64,000 nucleotides of DNA from Fictibacillus arsenicus (GCF_001642935.1 NZ_CP016761.1:1550001-1614000); one strand, 5' to 3'. Counted from the first letter of the stretch, positions 9,415 through 18,770 are shown. Translations and numbers: made by a program. Notes: generated from the sequence alone by a model not told the origin.

Positions 9415-10976
9415 GATTTATCCCACTTTCGAGTATGGTTAGAATTATCTGTTTTTTGTGCATTCACGTCTTTAGGCCGTGTGTTCTGTTTCCAAAACGG
9501 GGCTCGTATAAACGAATCCTTCAAATCTGCCAGATTAAGTGGTGCTATTGGTGCGAAATATGGAGATCCAAACGTATACAGCCTGCATAAATGGAAAATT
9601 AAAATCAGAAATCCGAAAACAATCCCTAAAAATCCTAAAGTCGCAGCGGCTACCATGAACGGAAATCGCAAAATACGCACAGCAGCACTCATCTCATTTG
9701 AAGGAACAATGTAAGCCGCAATCGCTGTAATAGCCACGACAATGATCATTAAATTTGATACAAGACCTGCTTTTACAACAGCATCTCCGATTACCAATCC
9801 TCCTACAATCGCGATTGTGGAACCGATTCTAGTAGGAAGCCTTATTGAAGCTTCCCGGATTAATTCAATCGTGAGCTCCATCAGCAAAGCCTCAAACAAA
9901 GGCGGATAAGGTATATCCTCAAGTGAACTTTTTATTAGCAAAATGAGACCAAATGGAATGACTTCAAAATGGAATGAAACGATCGCTATGTAAACAGCAG
10001 GCAGTCCCAACGCTATAAAAAACCCCATAATACGTACAAATCGGAAGAAGGAACCGATATGCCACCTTTTATTGTAATCATCAACAGATTGATAAAACGT
10101 AAAAAAGTTAACTGGCATAACATGTGCTGTTGGTGATGTATCGTAAATGAGAGCTACTCGGCCTTCCATCAAGTTTGCTGCCACGCGGTCAGGACGTTCA
10201 GTACTGAGCATTTGCGGAAAAAAACTAAATGGCTTATCTTCAATACTTTCCTCAATATTTCCGGGTGTGTAAACCGCATCCGCTTCAATGGACTTAATTC
10301 TTCTCTCGACTTCTTTTACATGTTCAGGGTCTGCAATATTATCAACATAAGCTAATGCTATTGTTGTATGGGTTTCTTTGCCGACTTGAAGGTACTTTAT
10401 CGTCAGTTTTGGCGTCTTTAATCTTTTCCTAATCAGTGCCAGATTTGTAGACAGGTTTTCTATGAAACCTTCATGGGCGCCACGGATTATCGCTTCATTG
10501 TCTGGTTCCGTTATATCTCTCTGTGTTTTCACAGGTGTCGTCATAGAGTAAAAGCATGAAGTATCTTCAGTAAAAATAAGCGTGTTCGATTGCAGAAGCA
10601 GTTCTTGAACCTGATTAAAATCGGTTTGTTTCTTTAAATCGATGCTCGCCATTTGTTTAAAAGACTCAAAGTTAATCTCCCGAGCCGTCTCAAACAAGGG
10701 ATTCAATATCATGCTTTGCACAAGCTGTTTATCGATAATAGATTCAATAAACAGAAGAACAATCCGGCTATTATCTGATGGAAGCTCAACTGAATGTGTC
10801 ATAAGATCTTCGGTTATTGAAAAAGGCTCTTTAACCTTAGTTAGAAGTTCATCTAAACTTAAATTTTGTACTGCAGGAGATTGGTTTTCCTCCGAGTTGT
10901 TTTCTTGAGAAGAATCCTGTGGCTTTGGATTTTCTTTTTCTGGCTTAAGCTTTTTAGGTTTCTTAAAAAAAGTCAT
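9411..10976 (-). CDS. Spore germination protein A subunit (GerAA-type)
   Basis: A 521-residue protein. The hydrophilic, Lys/Glu-rich N-terminal domain of about 280 residues is followed by a membrane domain with several helices, including PPLFEALLMELTIELIREAS, which is characteristic of GerAA/GerKA/SpoVAF. It is the largest receptor subunit, in the spore inner membrane. It is first in the operon, with a GATGAGG ribosome binding site before the ATG. The very polar first 35 residues (KKPKKLKPEKENPKPQ) are common in this family. A forespore sigma-G promoter is expected, but no convincing one was found. Confidence 0.93.
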   Translation of the reverse strand: MTFFKKPKKLKPEKENPKPQDSSQENNSEENQSPAVQNLSLDELLTKVKEPFSITEDLMTHSVELPSDNSRIVLLFIESIIDKQLVQSMILNPLFETAREINFESFKQMASIDLKKQTDFNQVQELLLQSNTLIFTEDTSCFYSMTTPVKTQRDITEPDNEAIIRGAHEGFIENLSTNLALIRKRLKTPKLTIKYLQVGKETHTTIALAYVDNIADPEHVKEVERRIKSIEADAVYTPGNIEESIEDKPFSFFPQMLSTERPDRVAANLMEGRVALIYDTSPTAHVMPVNFFTFYQSVDDYNKRWHIGSFFRFVRIMGFFIALGLPAVYIAIVSFHFEVIPFGLILLIKSSLEDIPYPPLFEALLMELTIELIREASIRLPTRIGSTIAIVGGLVIGDAVVKAGLVSNLMIIVVAITAIAAYIVPSNEMSAAVRILRFPFMVAAATLGFLGIVFGFLILIFHLCRLYTFGSPYFAPIAPLNLADLKDSFIRAPFWKQNTRPKDVNAQKTDNSNHTRKWDKS

Positions 10977-11074
10977 ATAGACCTCATCCCGATCTGCAAT
11001 AGTTTGCCTTAGTTTTTGCGGATTAAAGGCATTTATACGGAGATGTGCCTATTTTTGAAAAAACGAGTCAGAAA

Positions 11075-11106
11075 TTGTCATTATGAGTAAAATTTTGTGA
11101 TACGAT
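11075..11106 (+). promoter_or_regulatory. Possible sigma-A promoter for the Yip1/adaptor pair
   Basis: An extended -10 element TGATACGAT (11098-11106) lies 35 bases before the start codon. A TTGTCA at 11075-11080 is separated from TACGAT by 20 bases, which is long. The extended -10 is the stronger part of the evidence. Confidence 0.35.
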
Positions 11107-11140
11107 ATAAAGATAAACAGAGAGAGAAGGGGGAGGCCTT

Positions 11141-11812
11141 ATGACAGGAAGAGCTCAATTTATTCCTGCTTTAACAAAGCCTTATACATATTTTTCATTT
11201 TATAAAGAGTGGAAAGAAAAAGAAGGATTCTGGATTAGATTTATCGCTATATTAGCGGTCAGCGGACTGCTTCATGCGCTATCTTTTTTTGCGGCATATC
11301 CATCTTTTAAAACCATTTCATTCGTAGAATCAGCAAAACTTTCAGGAGCAGAACAAGAACTGCTCAGGTTTTTCATATCTTTAGCCGGAGGTGCATGGGG
11401 AATTATCGTTCCATTTCTCCTCGTACAAGCCGGAGCGATGTTTCTTTATGTATTCTTTAGAGACGTCGGCTACAAAGCTCTTTTTTATGTGATGAGTGTT
11501 GTGTATGTGCTTTTTCTGATAGGATTGGCATTCGAGCTGCCGTTTCAATTTGTAACAGGTGCTGAAGAAGTGGTTCAGCCGTTGGGGTTTGGTTTTGCAG
11601 GGGTTCTGTTTTTTAAGCATGGATTTTGGCAGGAGCTATTGAATTCCATTAATTTATTTACCGTGTGGGGTTCCGTTCTCATCTATTTTGCATTAAGACA
11701 GTTATCATTTAAAGCGAAGAGCTACTGCTTAGCCATTACAATTGGCGGATCAGTTTTCTGGATTATTTTATATTCCTTATATGCTGCATTAGTCAGCGGA
11801 CAATTGGTGTAG
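11141..11812 (+). CDS. Yip1-domain membrane protein (YknW-like)
   Basis: A 223-residue protein with about five membrane helices and the Yip1-type layout also seen in B. subtilis YknW. YknW assists the YknXYZ efflux pump that protects against the toxic peptide SDP. Here the next gene, 13 bases downstream, encodes a YknX-like adaptor, so the pair mirrors yknWX. No yknY (ATPase) or yknZ (permease) follows. The ATG has an AGGGGGAGG ribosome binding site. The relation to YknW rests on topology and context and is an inference. Confidence 0.7.
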   Translation: MTGRAQFIPALTKPYTYFSFYKEWKEKEGFWIRFIAILAVSGLLHALSFFAAYPSFKTISFVESAKLSGAEQELLRFFISLAGGAWGIIVPFLLVQAGAMFLYVFFRDVGYKALFYVMSVVYVLFLIGLAFELPFQFVTGAEEVVQPLGFGFAGVLFFKHGFWQELLNSINLFTVWGSVLIYFALRQLSFKAKSYCLAITIGGSVFWIILYSLYAALVSGQLV

Positions 11813-11825
11813 GGGGAGCTTGCAT

Positions 11826-12905
11826 ATGAATAGATTGAAATGGGTAGCGGCTGGCATAATAATTGTTCTCCTGCTTGTGATGAATTTATTAATATTTGAT
11901 AAAAAGGAGTCTGCAGCAATTGAAGCGCCAAGACTTGAAACCACACTCTCCAAAGAAAGAGATTTTTCAAAAAAGCACGAAGTAACAGGAATCGCATATT
12001 CCAAAAACACGTTTGATGTTTATCGGAATGACTCATTAGGATCCATAAAAGAAATAATGGTGAACTCTGGGGATACGGTTTCTTCTGGTCAAACACTTGT
12101 TACATACGAAAATAACGAGATTGAAAAAGAACTTCGAACGTTAAAAAGAGAAAAAGAAGCGGCAGATGTGCGTGCCGATCATTATTCTAGCCAGATAAGC
12201 GAGTGGGAAAGTGAACTTTCAAGCTTTGACGAAGAGAAAGACAGTGCTGAGGCGAAAGTCAGACTTCAGGAGCAATTGAGCAATGCTGAACTTCAAGAAG
12301 AGCTTGCAGAAAATGAAAGCTCAGTATTAACTGATGAGATAAGCGATTTAGAAGATCGTCTTGATGCTCTTTCTGTAAAAAGTCCTGCAGATGGCGTAGT
12401 TTCAGAAGTTAATGGAATTCAAGATCAAAAACCCGTTTTGACAATTGTTGGACAAGGGAATTTTGAATTAAAGGCTGAAGTCAAACAAGAGATTGCTGGT
12501 TTCGTTAAAACCGGGGATTCAGTCCAGATCGATTCACCAGATCAAAAGAAGAAACTTAACGGAACGGTTCAAACTGTTCTGCCATCAGAAGAGGATCAGA
12601 CTTTTACTTTGACTGTTCTTGTAGAGGATGAAGCCGCTTGGGTAGAAGGGCAGACTGCGAAAATCATCGTATCTGAAAAATTAGCTGAAAAAGCAATAAG
12701 TGTTCCAAAGAAAGCTGTCTTAAAAGATGATGGTATTAAGTATGTTCTTATTATCGTGAAAGATAAGCTGTATAAGATGAAAGTTGAGACAGGGATTGAG
12801 CAAAACGGTTTCGTTCAGATAAAGAGAGGTCTTAAAAAGGACCAGGCTGCCGTATTGAATCCTTCACCAGTATTTGTTTCAGGGCAGCCGGTGTTTAAAA
12901 AATAG
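11826..12905 (+). CDS. Efflux adaptor of the HlyD/RND periplasmic-adaptor type (YknX-like)
   Basis: About 359 residues: an N-terminal membrane anchor (AAGIIIVLLLVMNLLIF), a split biotinyl-lipoyl domain (SGDTVSSGQTLVTYENN, then SPADGVVSEVNG), an intervening Glu/Lys-rich coiled coil, and a beta-barrel region ending in ILNPSPVFVSGQP-type sequence. Such proteins link ABC permeases to the exterior in Gram-positives. The ATG at 11826 is preferred to an upstream TTG because AGGGGGAG is seven bases ahead. No transporter gene follows; a repeat and a convergent gene come next. Confidence 0.85.
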   Translation: MNRLKWVAAGIIIVLLLVMNLLIFDKKESAAIEAPRLETTLSKERDFSKKHEVTGIAYSKNTFDVYRNDSLGSIKEIMVNSGDTVSSGQTLVTYENNEIEKELRTLKREKEAADVRADHYSSQISEWESELSSFDEEKDSAEAKVRLQEQLSNAELQEELAENESSVLTDEISDLEDRLDALSVKSPADGVVSEVNGIQDQKPVLTIVGQGNFELKAEVKQEIAGFVKTGDSVQIDSPDQKKKLNGTVQTVLPSEEDQTFTLTVLVEDEAAWVEGQTAKIIVSEKLAEKAISVPKKAVLKDDGIKYVLIIVKDKLYKMKVETGIEQNGFVQIKRGLKKDQAAVLNPSPVFVSGQPVFKK

Positions 12906-13098
12906 GACTCTTTTAGTAAACTTTGTTGGTATTTGAAAGGGTTGATTTCCGCTCCAGGATGCTCGCTTTCCACGGGGCGTGCGGTGAGCCTCCTGCCGCT
13001 TTGCGCCATTAGGAGTCTCCACCTGACCGCTCGTCCCGTAGGAGTCTCGCACCTTGCACTCCAATCAACTTGGTCAATGAAGTATTTTTAAATTACAG
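12905..13098 (-). repeat. Dispersed intergenic repeat, copy R2
   Basis: Short form of the family in inverted orientation, between two convergent genes. It shows gatttccgctccaggatgct, 'ccacggggcgtgcggtgagc', a ggagtctcgcaccttg block and the end ccaatcaacttggtcaatga. Its outer end (tagtaaactttgttggtatt) matches the ends of the other copies. Confidence 0.85.
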
Positions 13099-13129
13099 CC
13101 AAAATAATAAACAAAAAAAGGGATGCGGA

Positions 13130-14887
13130 TTACGCGTCCCTTTTTGCATGTATAAGTGATTTTGGTGCAGTAAAAATCTGCGTGTTTTGCTGTTTCGGGT
13201 CAAACAAAGCAATTAGAAAATATGATTTTTCTGGATGATGTTTAATTTGATCTGCTAATGGATTGATTGCAGTTTCTGTAACAAAGGCATGCTTATAAAT
13301 ATCTTTTTCAGAAAGTGCCGGGAAACCTTCAATTACTTCAGGTGTCTGTGCAAGGAATGATAAGACCTTAGATGTTTCTTCTTTGTTTTGTGTATTTTCC
13401 CACCATGGCTTACGAGGCTTAAACTGCTGACGCTCTAAATAGTCAAGCTTCATCAGGCTTTCAGCTGCAGGCAAAGCGTGTGGTGCAGATTCTTTTAAGA
13501 ATGCGATCAATCGTTTAAATAAATCTTCAAGCTGATGACCGATTCTGGACCACCCTCTTGACTCCCAATACGTTCCGAACTCCTGGAAAAAGTCAAACGG
13601 CGATTCAAACACATGGTTGATCAGATATGTTACTGTGTGATCCATTCGATGATCGTTCCAGTATTTCTCCAATACGTCCTCTACTTGCTTAATGCGGATG
13701 ATTTCGTCAAACGTCAGAACATTGTTCCCTAAAATTTCATATGGAGAATGATCCATATAGATGTAATCATGCTTTTCAGCTGTCAGACGAAGCTTAGTAC
13801 CGCGCAGCATCTTCAAAAATCCTAACTGAACTTCCTCAATTCCAAAAGCAAAAACATCGTTAAATGTTTTACGGAACGAGTTATAGTCTTCTTCAGGTAA
13901 TCCAGCTATTAAATCTAAGTGCTGAACAATCTTTCCGCCGTCACGCACTGTTGTAACTGTACGGGTAAGCTTCTCGAAATTTTGTCTGCGCTGAACGAGT
14001 TCGTTTACAGCATCATTTGTTGATTGAACTCCAATCTCAAATCGGAACAACCCTTTTGGAGCATGCTCATTTAGATAATCAATAACTTCAGGTCTCATAA
14101 TATCGGCCGTGATCTCAAACTGGAACACCACTCCAGGTCGGCGATTCTCGATTAAGAAGGAGAACATTTCAAGCGCGTAATCACGGCGAATATTGAACGT
14201 TCTATCTACGAACTTAATAATCTTCGCTCCGTTATCCATTAAAAAGATCAAATCTTCTTTAACAAGATCAGGATTAAAATAACGGACACCTACTTCGATT
14301 GAAGATAAGCAAAATGCACATGAATAAGGACAACCTCGGCTTGTCTCAAAATAGGTGATGCGTTTAGAAAGAGATTCTACGTCTTCCTCAAACCGAAATG
14401 GGGATGGGACTGTTTTTAGATCCAGCTTTTCACGTGGTCCATTGATTTTCGGTTTGCCGTCTTTTCTATATGCAAGACCAGCGACAGTATCAAACGAACC
14501 GTTATTCTGAATCTGGCCAAGCAATTGCTTAAAAGTTTCTTCGCCTTCATTCACAACGATAAAATCTACTTCTGGAATACGGTCCAGCCAATAAGCGACA
14601 TCGTAGGAAACCTCGGGACCGCCGAGTACGATCTTCGTTTCAGGCTTGATCTTCTTAAACATCTGGATAACCTTGATCGTCTCTTCAATGTTCCAGATAT
14701 AACAGCTGAAACCAAGGACATCTGGCTGCTGGCTGTAAAGGTCAGTCACGATATTCAGTGACGGGTCTTTTATCGTGAATTCGCGAATCGTTACAGGAAA
14801 TTCAGGTTCGCTGTATGCTTTTAAATATCTTAAAGCAAGACAAGTGTGTATATATTTTGCATTTAACGTACTTAGTACAGTTTTCAT
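13130..14887 (-). CDS. B12-binding domain radical SAM protein (DUF4080-type C-terminus)
   Basis: A 585-residue protein. An N-terminal cobalamin-binding-like Rossmann domain (residues 1-140, LGFSCYIWNIEET, VLGGPEVSYD) precedes a radical SAM core with CPYSCAFC (Cys186, Cys190, Cys193) for a 4Fe-4S cluster. The C-terminal third resembles the DUF4080 extension. Class B radical SAM enzymes often do methyl transfer or C-C chemistry; the substrate here is unknown. It is monocistronic on the minus strand, divergent from yisK, and preceded by a GAGGTAAT-like ribosome binding site. The family is common in Bacillaceae. Confidence 0.85.
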   Translation of the reverse strand: MKTVLSTLNAKYIHTCLALRYLKAYSEPEFPVTIREFTIKDPSLNIVTDLYSQQPDVLGFSCYIWNIEETIKVIQMFKKIKPETKIVLGGPEVSYDVAYWLDRIPEVDFIVVNEGEETFKQLLGQIQNNGSFDTVAGLAYRKDGKPKINGPREKLDLKTVPSPFRFEEDVESLSKRITYFETSRGCPYSCAFCLSSIEVGVRYFNPDLVKEDLIFLMDNGAKIIKFVDRTFNIRRDYALEMFSFLIENRRPGVVFQFEITADIMRPEVIDYLNEHAPKGLFRFEIGVQSTNDAVNELVQRRQNFEKLTRTVTTVRDGGKIVQHLDLIAGLPEEDYNSFRKTFNDVFAFGIEEVQLGFLKMLRGTKLRLTAEKHDYIYMDHSPYEILGNNVLTFDEIIRIKQVEDVLEKYWNDHRMDHTVTYLINHVFESPFDFFQEFGTYWESRGWSRIGHQLEDLFKRLIAFLKESAPHALPAAESLMKLDYLERQQFKPRKPWWENTQNKEETSKVLSFLAQTPEVIEGFPALSEKDIYKHAFVTETAINPLADQIKHHPEKSYFLIALFDPKQQNTQIFTAPKSLIHAKRDA

Positions 14888-15086
14888 GGTTTCATTACCT
14901 CATTACGTTTACCCAAATGAATGGGTGATTTAGATGACACACTATTTTACCATATTTTAAAAAGAAGAAAAAACCAGTTCTGATTGGAATTATTAACAGC
15001 ATATTTCTTTACGGTACAAAGCCAGGAGCTATATAGTAGAACTAATAATCATGAAAGCGTTTTTTAAGAGGAGGAATTCATACAAA

Positions 15087-15971
15087 ATGAAATTTGTTTC
15101 TGCAGTTCAAAAGGGTGATTCATTTATAGGAGTGGTGAAGAATGATGCAGTAGTGAATGTATCAGCTCTGGCAGCTTCAGTGGGAAAAGAGATACCCGGT
15201 ACATTATTAGAAGCGATTGAGCAAGGAGAGGAATTCACTTCAACTGTTCATGATCTTGTAAATCAAGTAAAAGCAGCTGATTTTACATACACATTGGAAG
15301 AGGTTCAGTTATTAGCGCCAATTCCGCGTCCTTCGAAAAATGTTTTTTGTATCGGTAAAAATTATCGTGACCACGCAATAGAAATGGGGAGCGAAGCAGA
15401 TATTCCAAAAAACATCATGGTTTTTTCAAAAGCTCCAACAGCAGTTATTGGGCATGGTGAGGGAATTCTGAGCCACTCGAAGGTTACTGATCAATTGGAT
15501 TACGAAGGAGAACTAGCCGTTGTTATCGGCAAAACGGGAACAGGGATTACTAAGGAAGAGGCAATGGATTACGTATTTGGCTACACAATTATCAATGACA
15601 TCACAGCACGTGATCTGCAGCAGAAGCATAAGCAATTTTTACTCGGGAAAAGCTTAGACGGTACTTGTCCGATGGGTCCTTGGATCGTCCATCATTCTGA
15701 AATCCCGAATCCAGAGAGTCTTATGATTGAAACGAAAGTAAATGGGGAAGTGCGTCAGAAAGGAAATACATCTGATTTTATTTTTGACATACGGACTACG
15801 ATCGCTGAACTTTCGAAAGGCATGACGCTTGAAGCAGGAGACATTATTGCGACAGGTACGCCAGCCGGAGTAGGGAAAGGGATGAAGCCGCCTGTTTTTC
15901 TAAAAGCCGGAGATACGATTGAAATCACAATAGAAGGAATCGGGACACTTCGTAATGAAATAGTAGAATGA
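15087..15971 (+). CDS. yisK: Fumarylacetoacetate hydrolase family protein (YisK-like)
   Basis: About 294 residues. The FAH fold signature CIGKNYRDHAIEMGSEADIP and metal ligands in DYEGELAVVIGK match YisK almost word for word, as do NDITARDLQ and GDIIATGTPAGVGKG. YisK is reported to decarboxylate oxaloacetate and to associate with the cell-shape protein Mbl. The ATG at 15087 follows AAGAGGAGG; an in-frame ATG at 15051 has no ribosome binding site. It is followed by an aldehyde dehydrogenase with the same gaggaggaattca leader. In B. subtilis yisK lies close to yisL and asnO, as here. Confidence 0.88.
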   Translation: MKFVSAVQKGDSFIGVVKNDAVVNVSALAASVGKEIPGTLLEAIEQGEEFTSTVHDLVNQVKAADFTYTLEEVQLLAPIPRPSKNVFCIGKNYRDHAIEMGSEADIPKNIMVFSKAPTAVIGHGEGILSHSKVTDQLDYEGELAVVIGKTGTGITKEEAMDYVFGYTIINDITARDLQQKHKQFLLGKSLDGTCPMGPWIVHHSEIPNPESLMIETKVNGEVRQKGNTSDFIFDIRTTIAELSKGMTLEAGDIIATGTPAGVGKGMKPPVFLKAGDTIEITIEGIGTLRNEIVE

Positions 15972-16008
15972 AGTCGAATTTTACTAGTTACATAGAGGAG
16001 GAATTCAC

Positions 16009-17433
16009 ATGGAAAAGCTGCTTTATATTAACGGTTCATGGACAGGAAACTCTCTTGAAAAAATAGAGGTATTTAACCCTGCTAATGGCGAGGTTGTCGG
16101 TACTGTGCCATCTTGCGGAAAAGAAGAGACGGATGCGGCAATAGATGCAGCTCATGACGCTTTTGCAGGATGGGCTAAACTGACTGCCTATGAGCGCGCT
16201 GAATACCTCATGAAACTGCATGATTTGATGTTAGAAGAAAAAGAAGACATCGCTGAACTAATGACGTTAGAAATGGGAAAACCGTTAAAGGAATCTGTAG
16301 GTGAAGTGATATATGCAGCTTCTTTTATCAAGTGGTACGCTGAGGAAGGTAAACGTGTTTACGGCCGAACGATCCCTTCAAGTGCTGGAAATAAAAGAAT
16401 GCAAGTATTGCGTCAGCCAGTTGGGGTAGTAGCAGCGATCACACCATGGAACTTCCCGGCTGCCATGATCACGAGAAAGCTTGGTCCGGCTCTTGCAGCT
16501 GGCTGCACATTTATCGTGAAGCCGCCAAAGGAAACACCTCTAACAGCTATAAAACTAGTAGAACTCGCAGATAAAGCAGGCTTTCCAAAAGGAGTTATCA
16601 ACCTTGTAACAGGTTCGTCTTCTATTATTGGGAAAGCGATCATGGATTCTGAAAAAGTAAGAAAAGTAACATTCACGGGTTCAACTGAAATCGGGAAAAA
16701 GCTGATCGAACAGAGCGCGGCGACGGTTAAAAATGTATCGATGGAATTAGGCGGACACGCACCTGCGGTCGTCCTTGATGATGCTGATCTTAAAAAGGCA
16801 GTAGCAGGAATCGTAGCTTCGAAATTTCGTAATGCAGGTCAAACATGTATCTGTATCAATAGAGTCTATGTACAGGAAAACGTGTACGATGAGTTTGTAG
16901 AACTCGTTGCCGCTGAAGCGAAAAAGCTAAAAGTTGGAAACGGACTTGAAGAAGGTACGGATATCGGACCGATCATTAATAAAGACGGATACGAAAAAAT
17001 ATCTGAGCATGTAGAAAACGCTGTTGCAGGCGGAGCAGAATGTGTAACGGGCGGAAAAGGAAGAGCAGAGAACGGTGCGTATTATTACGAACCGACGGTG
17101 TTGAAAAACGTAACACAAGATATGCTCATTATGAATGAAGAAACGTTCGGACCGGTTATTCCAATTCATAAAATCAATTCGCTTGAAGAAGGGATTCGGC
17201 TCGCTAACACAAGTCCATTTGGCTTAGCAGCATATGTGTACACGGAAAACATGTCAAAAGGAACTCAAATCGTAGAAGGATTAGACTATGGAATCATCGG
17301 CTGGAATGATGGAGTACCATCAGCAGCTCAAGCACCATTTGGCGGCATGAAAGAAAGCGGTCTTGGACGTGAAGGCGGAGTCGAAGGAATGGAAGCTTAT
17401 CTTGAAACGAAATATGTGAGTTTTGTCCTATAA
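16009..17433 (+). CDS. NAD(P)-dependent aldehyde dehydrogenase, succinate-semialdehyde type (GabD-like)
   Basis: A 474-residue aldehyde dehydrogenase. ITPWNFPAAMITRKLGPALA forms the cofactor site. The general base is Glu246 in MELGGHAP and the nucleophile is Cys280 in GQTCICINRVYV; the neighbouring Cys282 fits the redox pair of GabD enzymes. The end FGGMKESGLGREGG is family-typical. It oxidises an aldehyde, probably succinate semialdehyde, to the acid. The start has GAGGAGG with normal spacing. It may be co-transcribed with yisK (37-base gap), which could link it to C4-acid metabolism; that link is inferred. Confidence 0.88.
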   Translation: MEKLLYINGSWTGNSLEKIEVFNPANGEVVGTVPSCGKEETDAAIDAAHDAFAGWAKLTAYERAEYLMKLHDLMLEEKEDIAELMTLEMGKPLKESVGEVIYAASFIKWYAEEGKRVYGRTIPSSAGNKRMQVLRQPVGVVAAITPWNFPAAMITRKLGPALAAGCTFIVKPPKETPLTAIKLVELADKAGFPKGVINLVTGSSSIIGKAIMDSEKVRKVTFTGSTEIGKKLIEQSAATVKNVSMELGGHAPAVVLDDADLKKAVAGIVASKFRNAGQTCICINRVYVQENVYDEFVELVAAEAKKLKVGNGLEEGTDIGPIINKDGYEKISEHVENAVAGGAECVTGGKGRAENGAYYYEPTVLKNVTQDMLIMNEETFGPVIPIHKINSLEEGIRLANTSPFGLAAYVYTENMSKGTQIVEGLDYGIIGWNDGVPSAAQAPFGGMKESGLGREGGVEGMEAYLETKYVSFVL

Positions 17434-17435
17434 AT

Positions 17436-17636
17436 AGATTGTTGTTTTTGAAGATACATCATTGACAAGTTGATTGGAGCGGAAGGTGCGAGACTCCTGC
17501 GGGCTCAGCGGGACAGGTGAGACCCCGGCAGGCTAATTAGCCTAGGGGGCTCAACGCACGCCCGCGGAAAGCGAGCACCTGAAGCGGAAATCAACCACTT
17601 TTAAGAGCAGCAAAGCACAAGCAAGACAGTCTATAA
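17436..17636 (+). repeat. Dispersed intergenic repeat, copy R3
   Basis: Lies between two co-directional genes. It starts at tagattgttgtttttgaaga, then attgacaagttgattggagc. It carries a 'ccccggcaggct...agcctagggggctc' hairpin module shared with R4. It ends with gcggaaatcaaccacttt. Confidence 0.85.
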
Positions 17637-17664
17637 AATAAAAGTAAAGACGGGTGATTTTATC

Positions 17665-18453
17665 GTGGATTTAGGATTAAGAGGTAAAAATGTACTAGTC
17701 CTTGCTTCAAGTAAAGGACTCGGAAAAGCCTGTGCACTGCAGTTTGCCAGAGAAGGCGCAAACGTCATGCTCACAAGCAGGGATGAACAGCAGTTATCAC
17801 AAACAGCTGAGGAAATAAAAAGCGAGACGGGATCAGCCGTACATTATAAAAAGTGTGATATCACACAGCGGAATGAGATCGATGAACTCGTAGCAGAAAC
17901 AGTAGAGAAGCTCGGAAGCATCGATGTTTTGGTAAACAATGCAGGAGGTCCGCCAGCTGGAAACTTTAATGACTTTGAAGATGAACACTGGCAGGGAGCA
18001 TTTGAACTGACACTCTTGAGTCTAGTGCGGACGGTTCGTGCGGTCACACCTAATATGAGAAAGAATGGCGGCGGACGCATTGTAAATATCGCATCATCCT
18101 CATTCAAACAGCCGATCGATGGTCTGATTTTATCTAACACGTTCCGTACAGCCATTAATGGTTTATCGAAGAGTCTTTCACAAGAGCTTGGAAAAGACGG
18201 TATCCTGATCAATACGATTGGTCCAGGGCGAATCGGAACAGACCGTGTAGGTGAACTGGATCAGATGGCTGCAGAGAAGAAGGGTGTCTCTGCAGAAGAA
18301 GTGAAAGCATCGATGGAGAGCGGCATTCCGCTCGGCCGCTACGGTGAGCCTGAAGAGTTTGCAAAGATGGTTGTGTTCTTGTGCTCTGGCGCTAACACGT
18401 ACGTTACAGGTCAGTCATTGCTCATTGATGGAGGAATGGTTAAAGCGTTATAA
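17665..18453 (+). CDS. SDR family oxidoreductase with an atypical active site
   Basis: A 262-residue Rossmann-fold protein of the short-chain dehydrogenase/reductase family. The cofactor loop is ASSKGLGKA instead of TGxxxGIG. NNAGGPP and the C-terminal ANTYVTGQSLLIDGG are normal. At the usual YxxxK site it reads S-N-T-F-R (residues 157-161), so Tyr becomes Ser and Lys becomes Arg. This fits the conserved-domain subgroup of 3-ketoacyl reductase-like SDRs noted for an imperfect tetrad. The GTG start follows GGGTGA by seven bases. The reaction is unknown, and activity may be altered or lost. Confidence 0.85.
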   Translation: MDLGLRGKNVLVLASSKGLGKACALQFAREGANVMLTSRDEQQLSQTAEEIKSETGSAVHYKKCDITQRNEIDELVAETVEKLGSIDVLVNNAGGPPAGNFNDFEDEHWQGAFELTLLSLVRTVRAVTPNMRKNGGGRIVNIASSSFKQPIDGLILSNTFRTAINGLSKSLSQELGKDGILINTIGPGRIGTDRVGELDQMAAEKKGVSAEEVKASMESGIPLGRYGEPEEFAKMVVFLCSGANTYVTGQSLLIDGGMVKAL

Positions 18454-18460
18454 AAAAGGA

Positions 18461-18489
18461 AAGAAGCAGCGGTGGCTGCTTCTTTTTTG
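18461..18489 (+). terminator. Intrinsic terminator after the SDR gene
   Basis: Stem aagaagcagc / gctgcttctt with a four-base loop and a run of six T, eight bases after the stop codon. Confidence 0.85.
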
Positions 18490-18532
18490 TTCGTTAGAGG
18501 AGTATACGAGATGGTGAAAATTGTTGAGGATT

Positions 18533-18612
18533 GTAAACTCGTGGATAAATAGCCAAAACTTTTTGATTGGGGGTAAAAACTCGTGGATAAACAGGCAAAA
18601 CTTTTGGATTGG
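18533..18612 (+). repeat. Tandem direct repeat of about 43 bases
   Basis: Two imperfect copies of aaactcgtggataaa followed by caaaactttt.gattgg (about 18534-18570 and 18577-18612), with a third partial start (cttgtggattta) at 18622. It occupies the 317-base gap between the SDR terminator and the rocD terminator. No gene is seen there. Confidence 0.6.
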
Positions 18613-18724
18613 ACCCAATTTCTTGTGGATTTAAATTCTCAGTTATCGCCTAATACCCCTTCTGGTATGGACTGAAAACTGTTTGGGCACCCAAAACTGA
18701 ACCATATCAAAAGCTTTCAACCTT

Positions 18725-18761
18725 AAAAAAGCAAAAGAGCTGACCCCTCAGAGTCAGCTCT
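18725..18761 (-). terminator. Intrinsic terminator of rocD
   Basis: An 8-bp stem gagctgac / gtcagctc, followed on the minus strand by ttttgctttttt, just past the rocD stop. Confidence 0.85.
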
Positions 18762-18770
18762 CCATATTAA

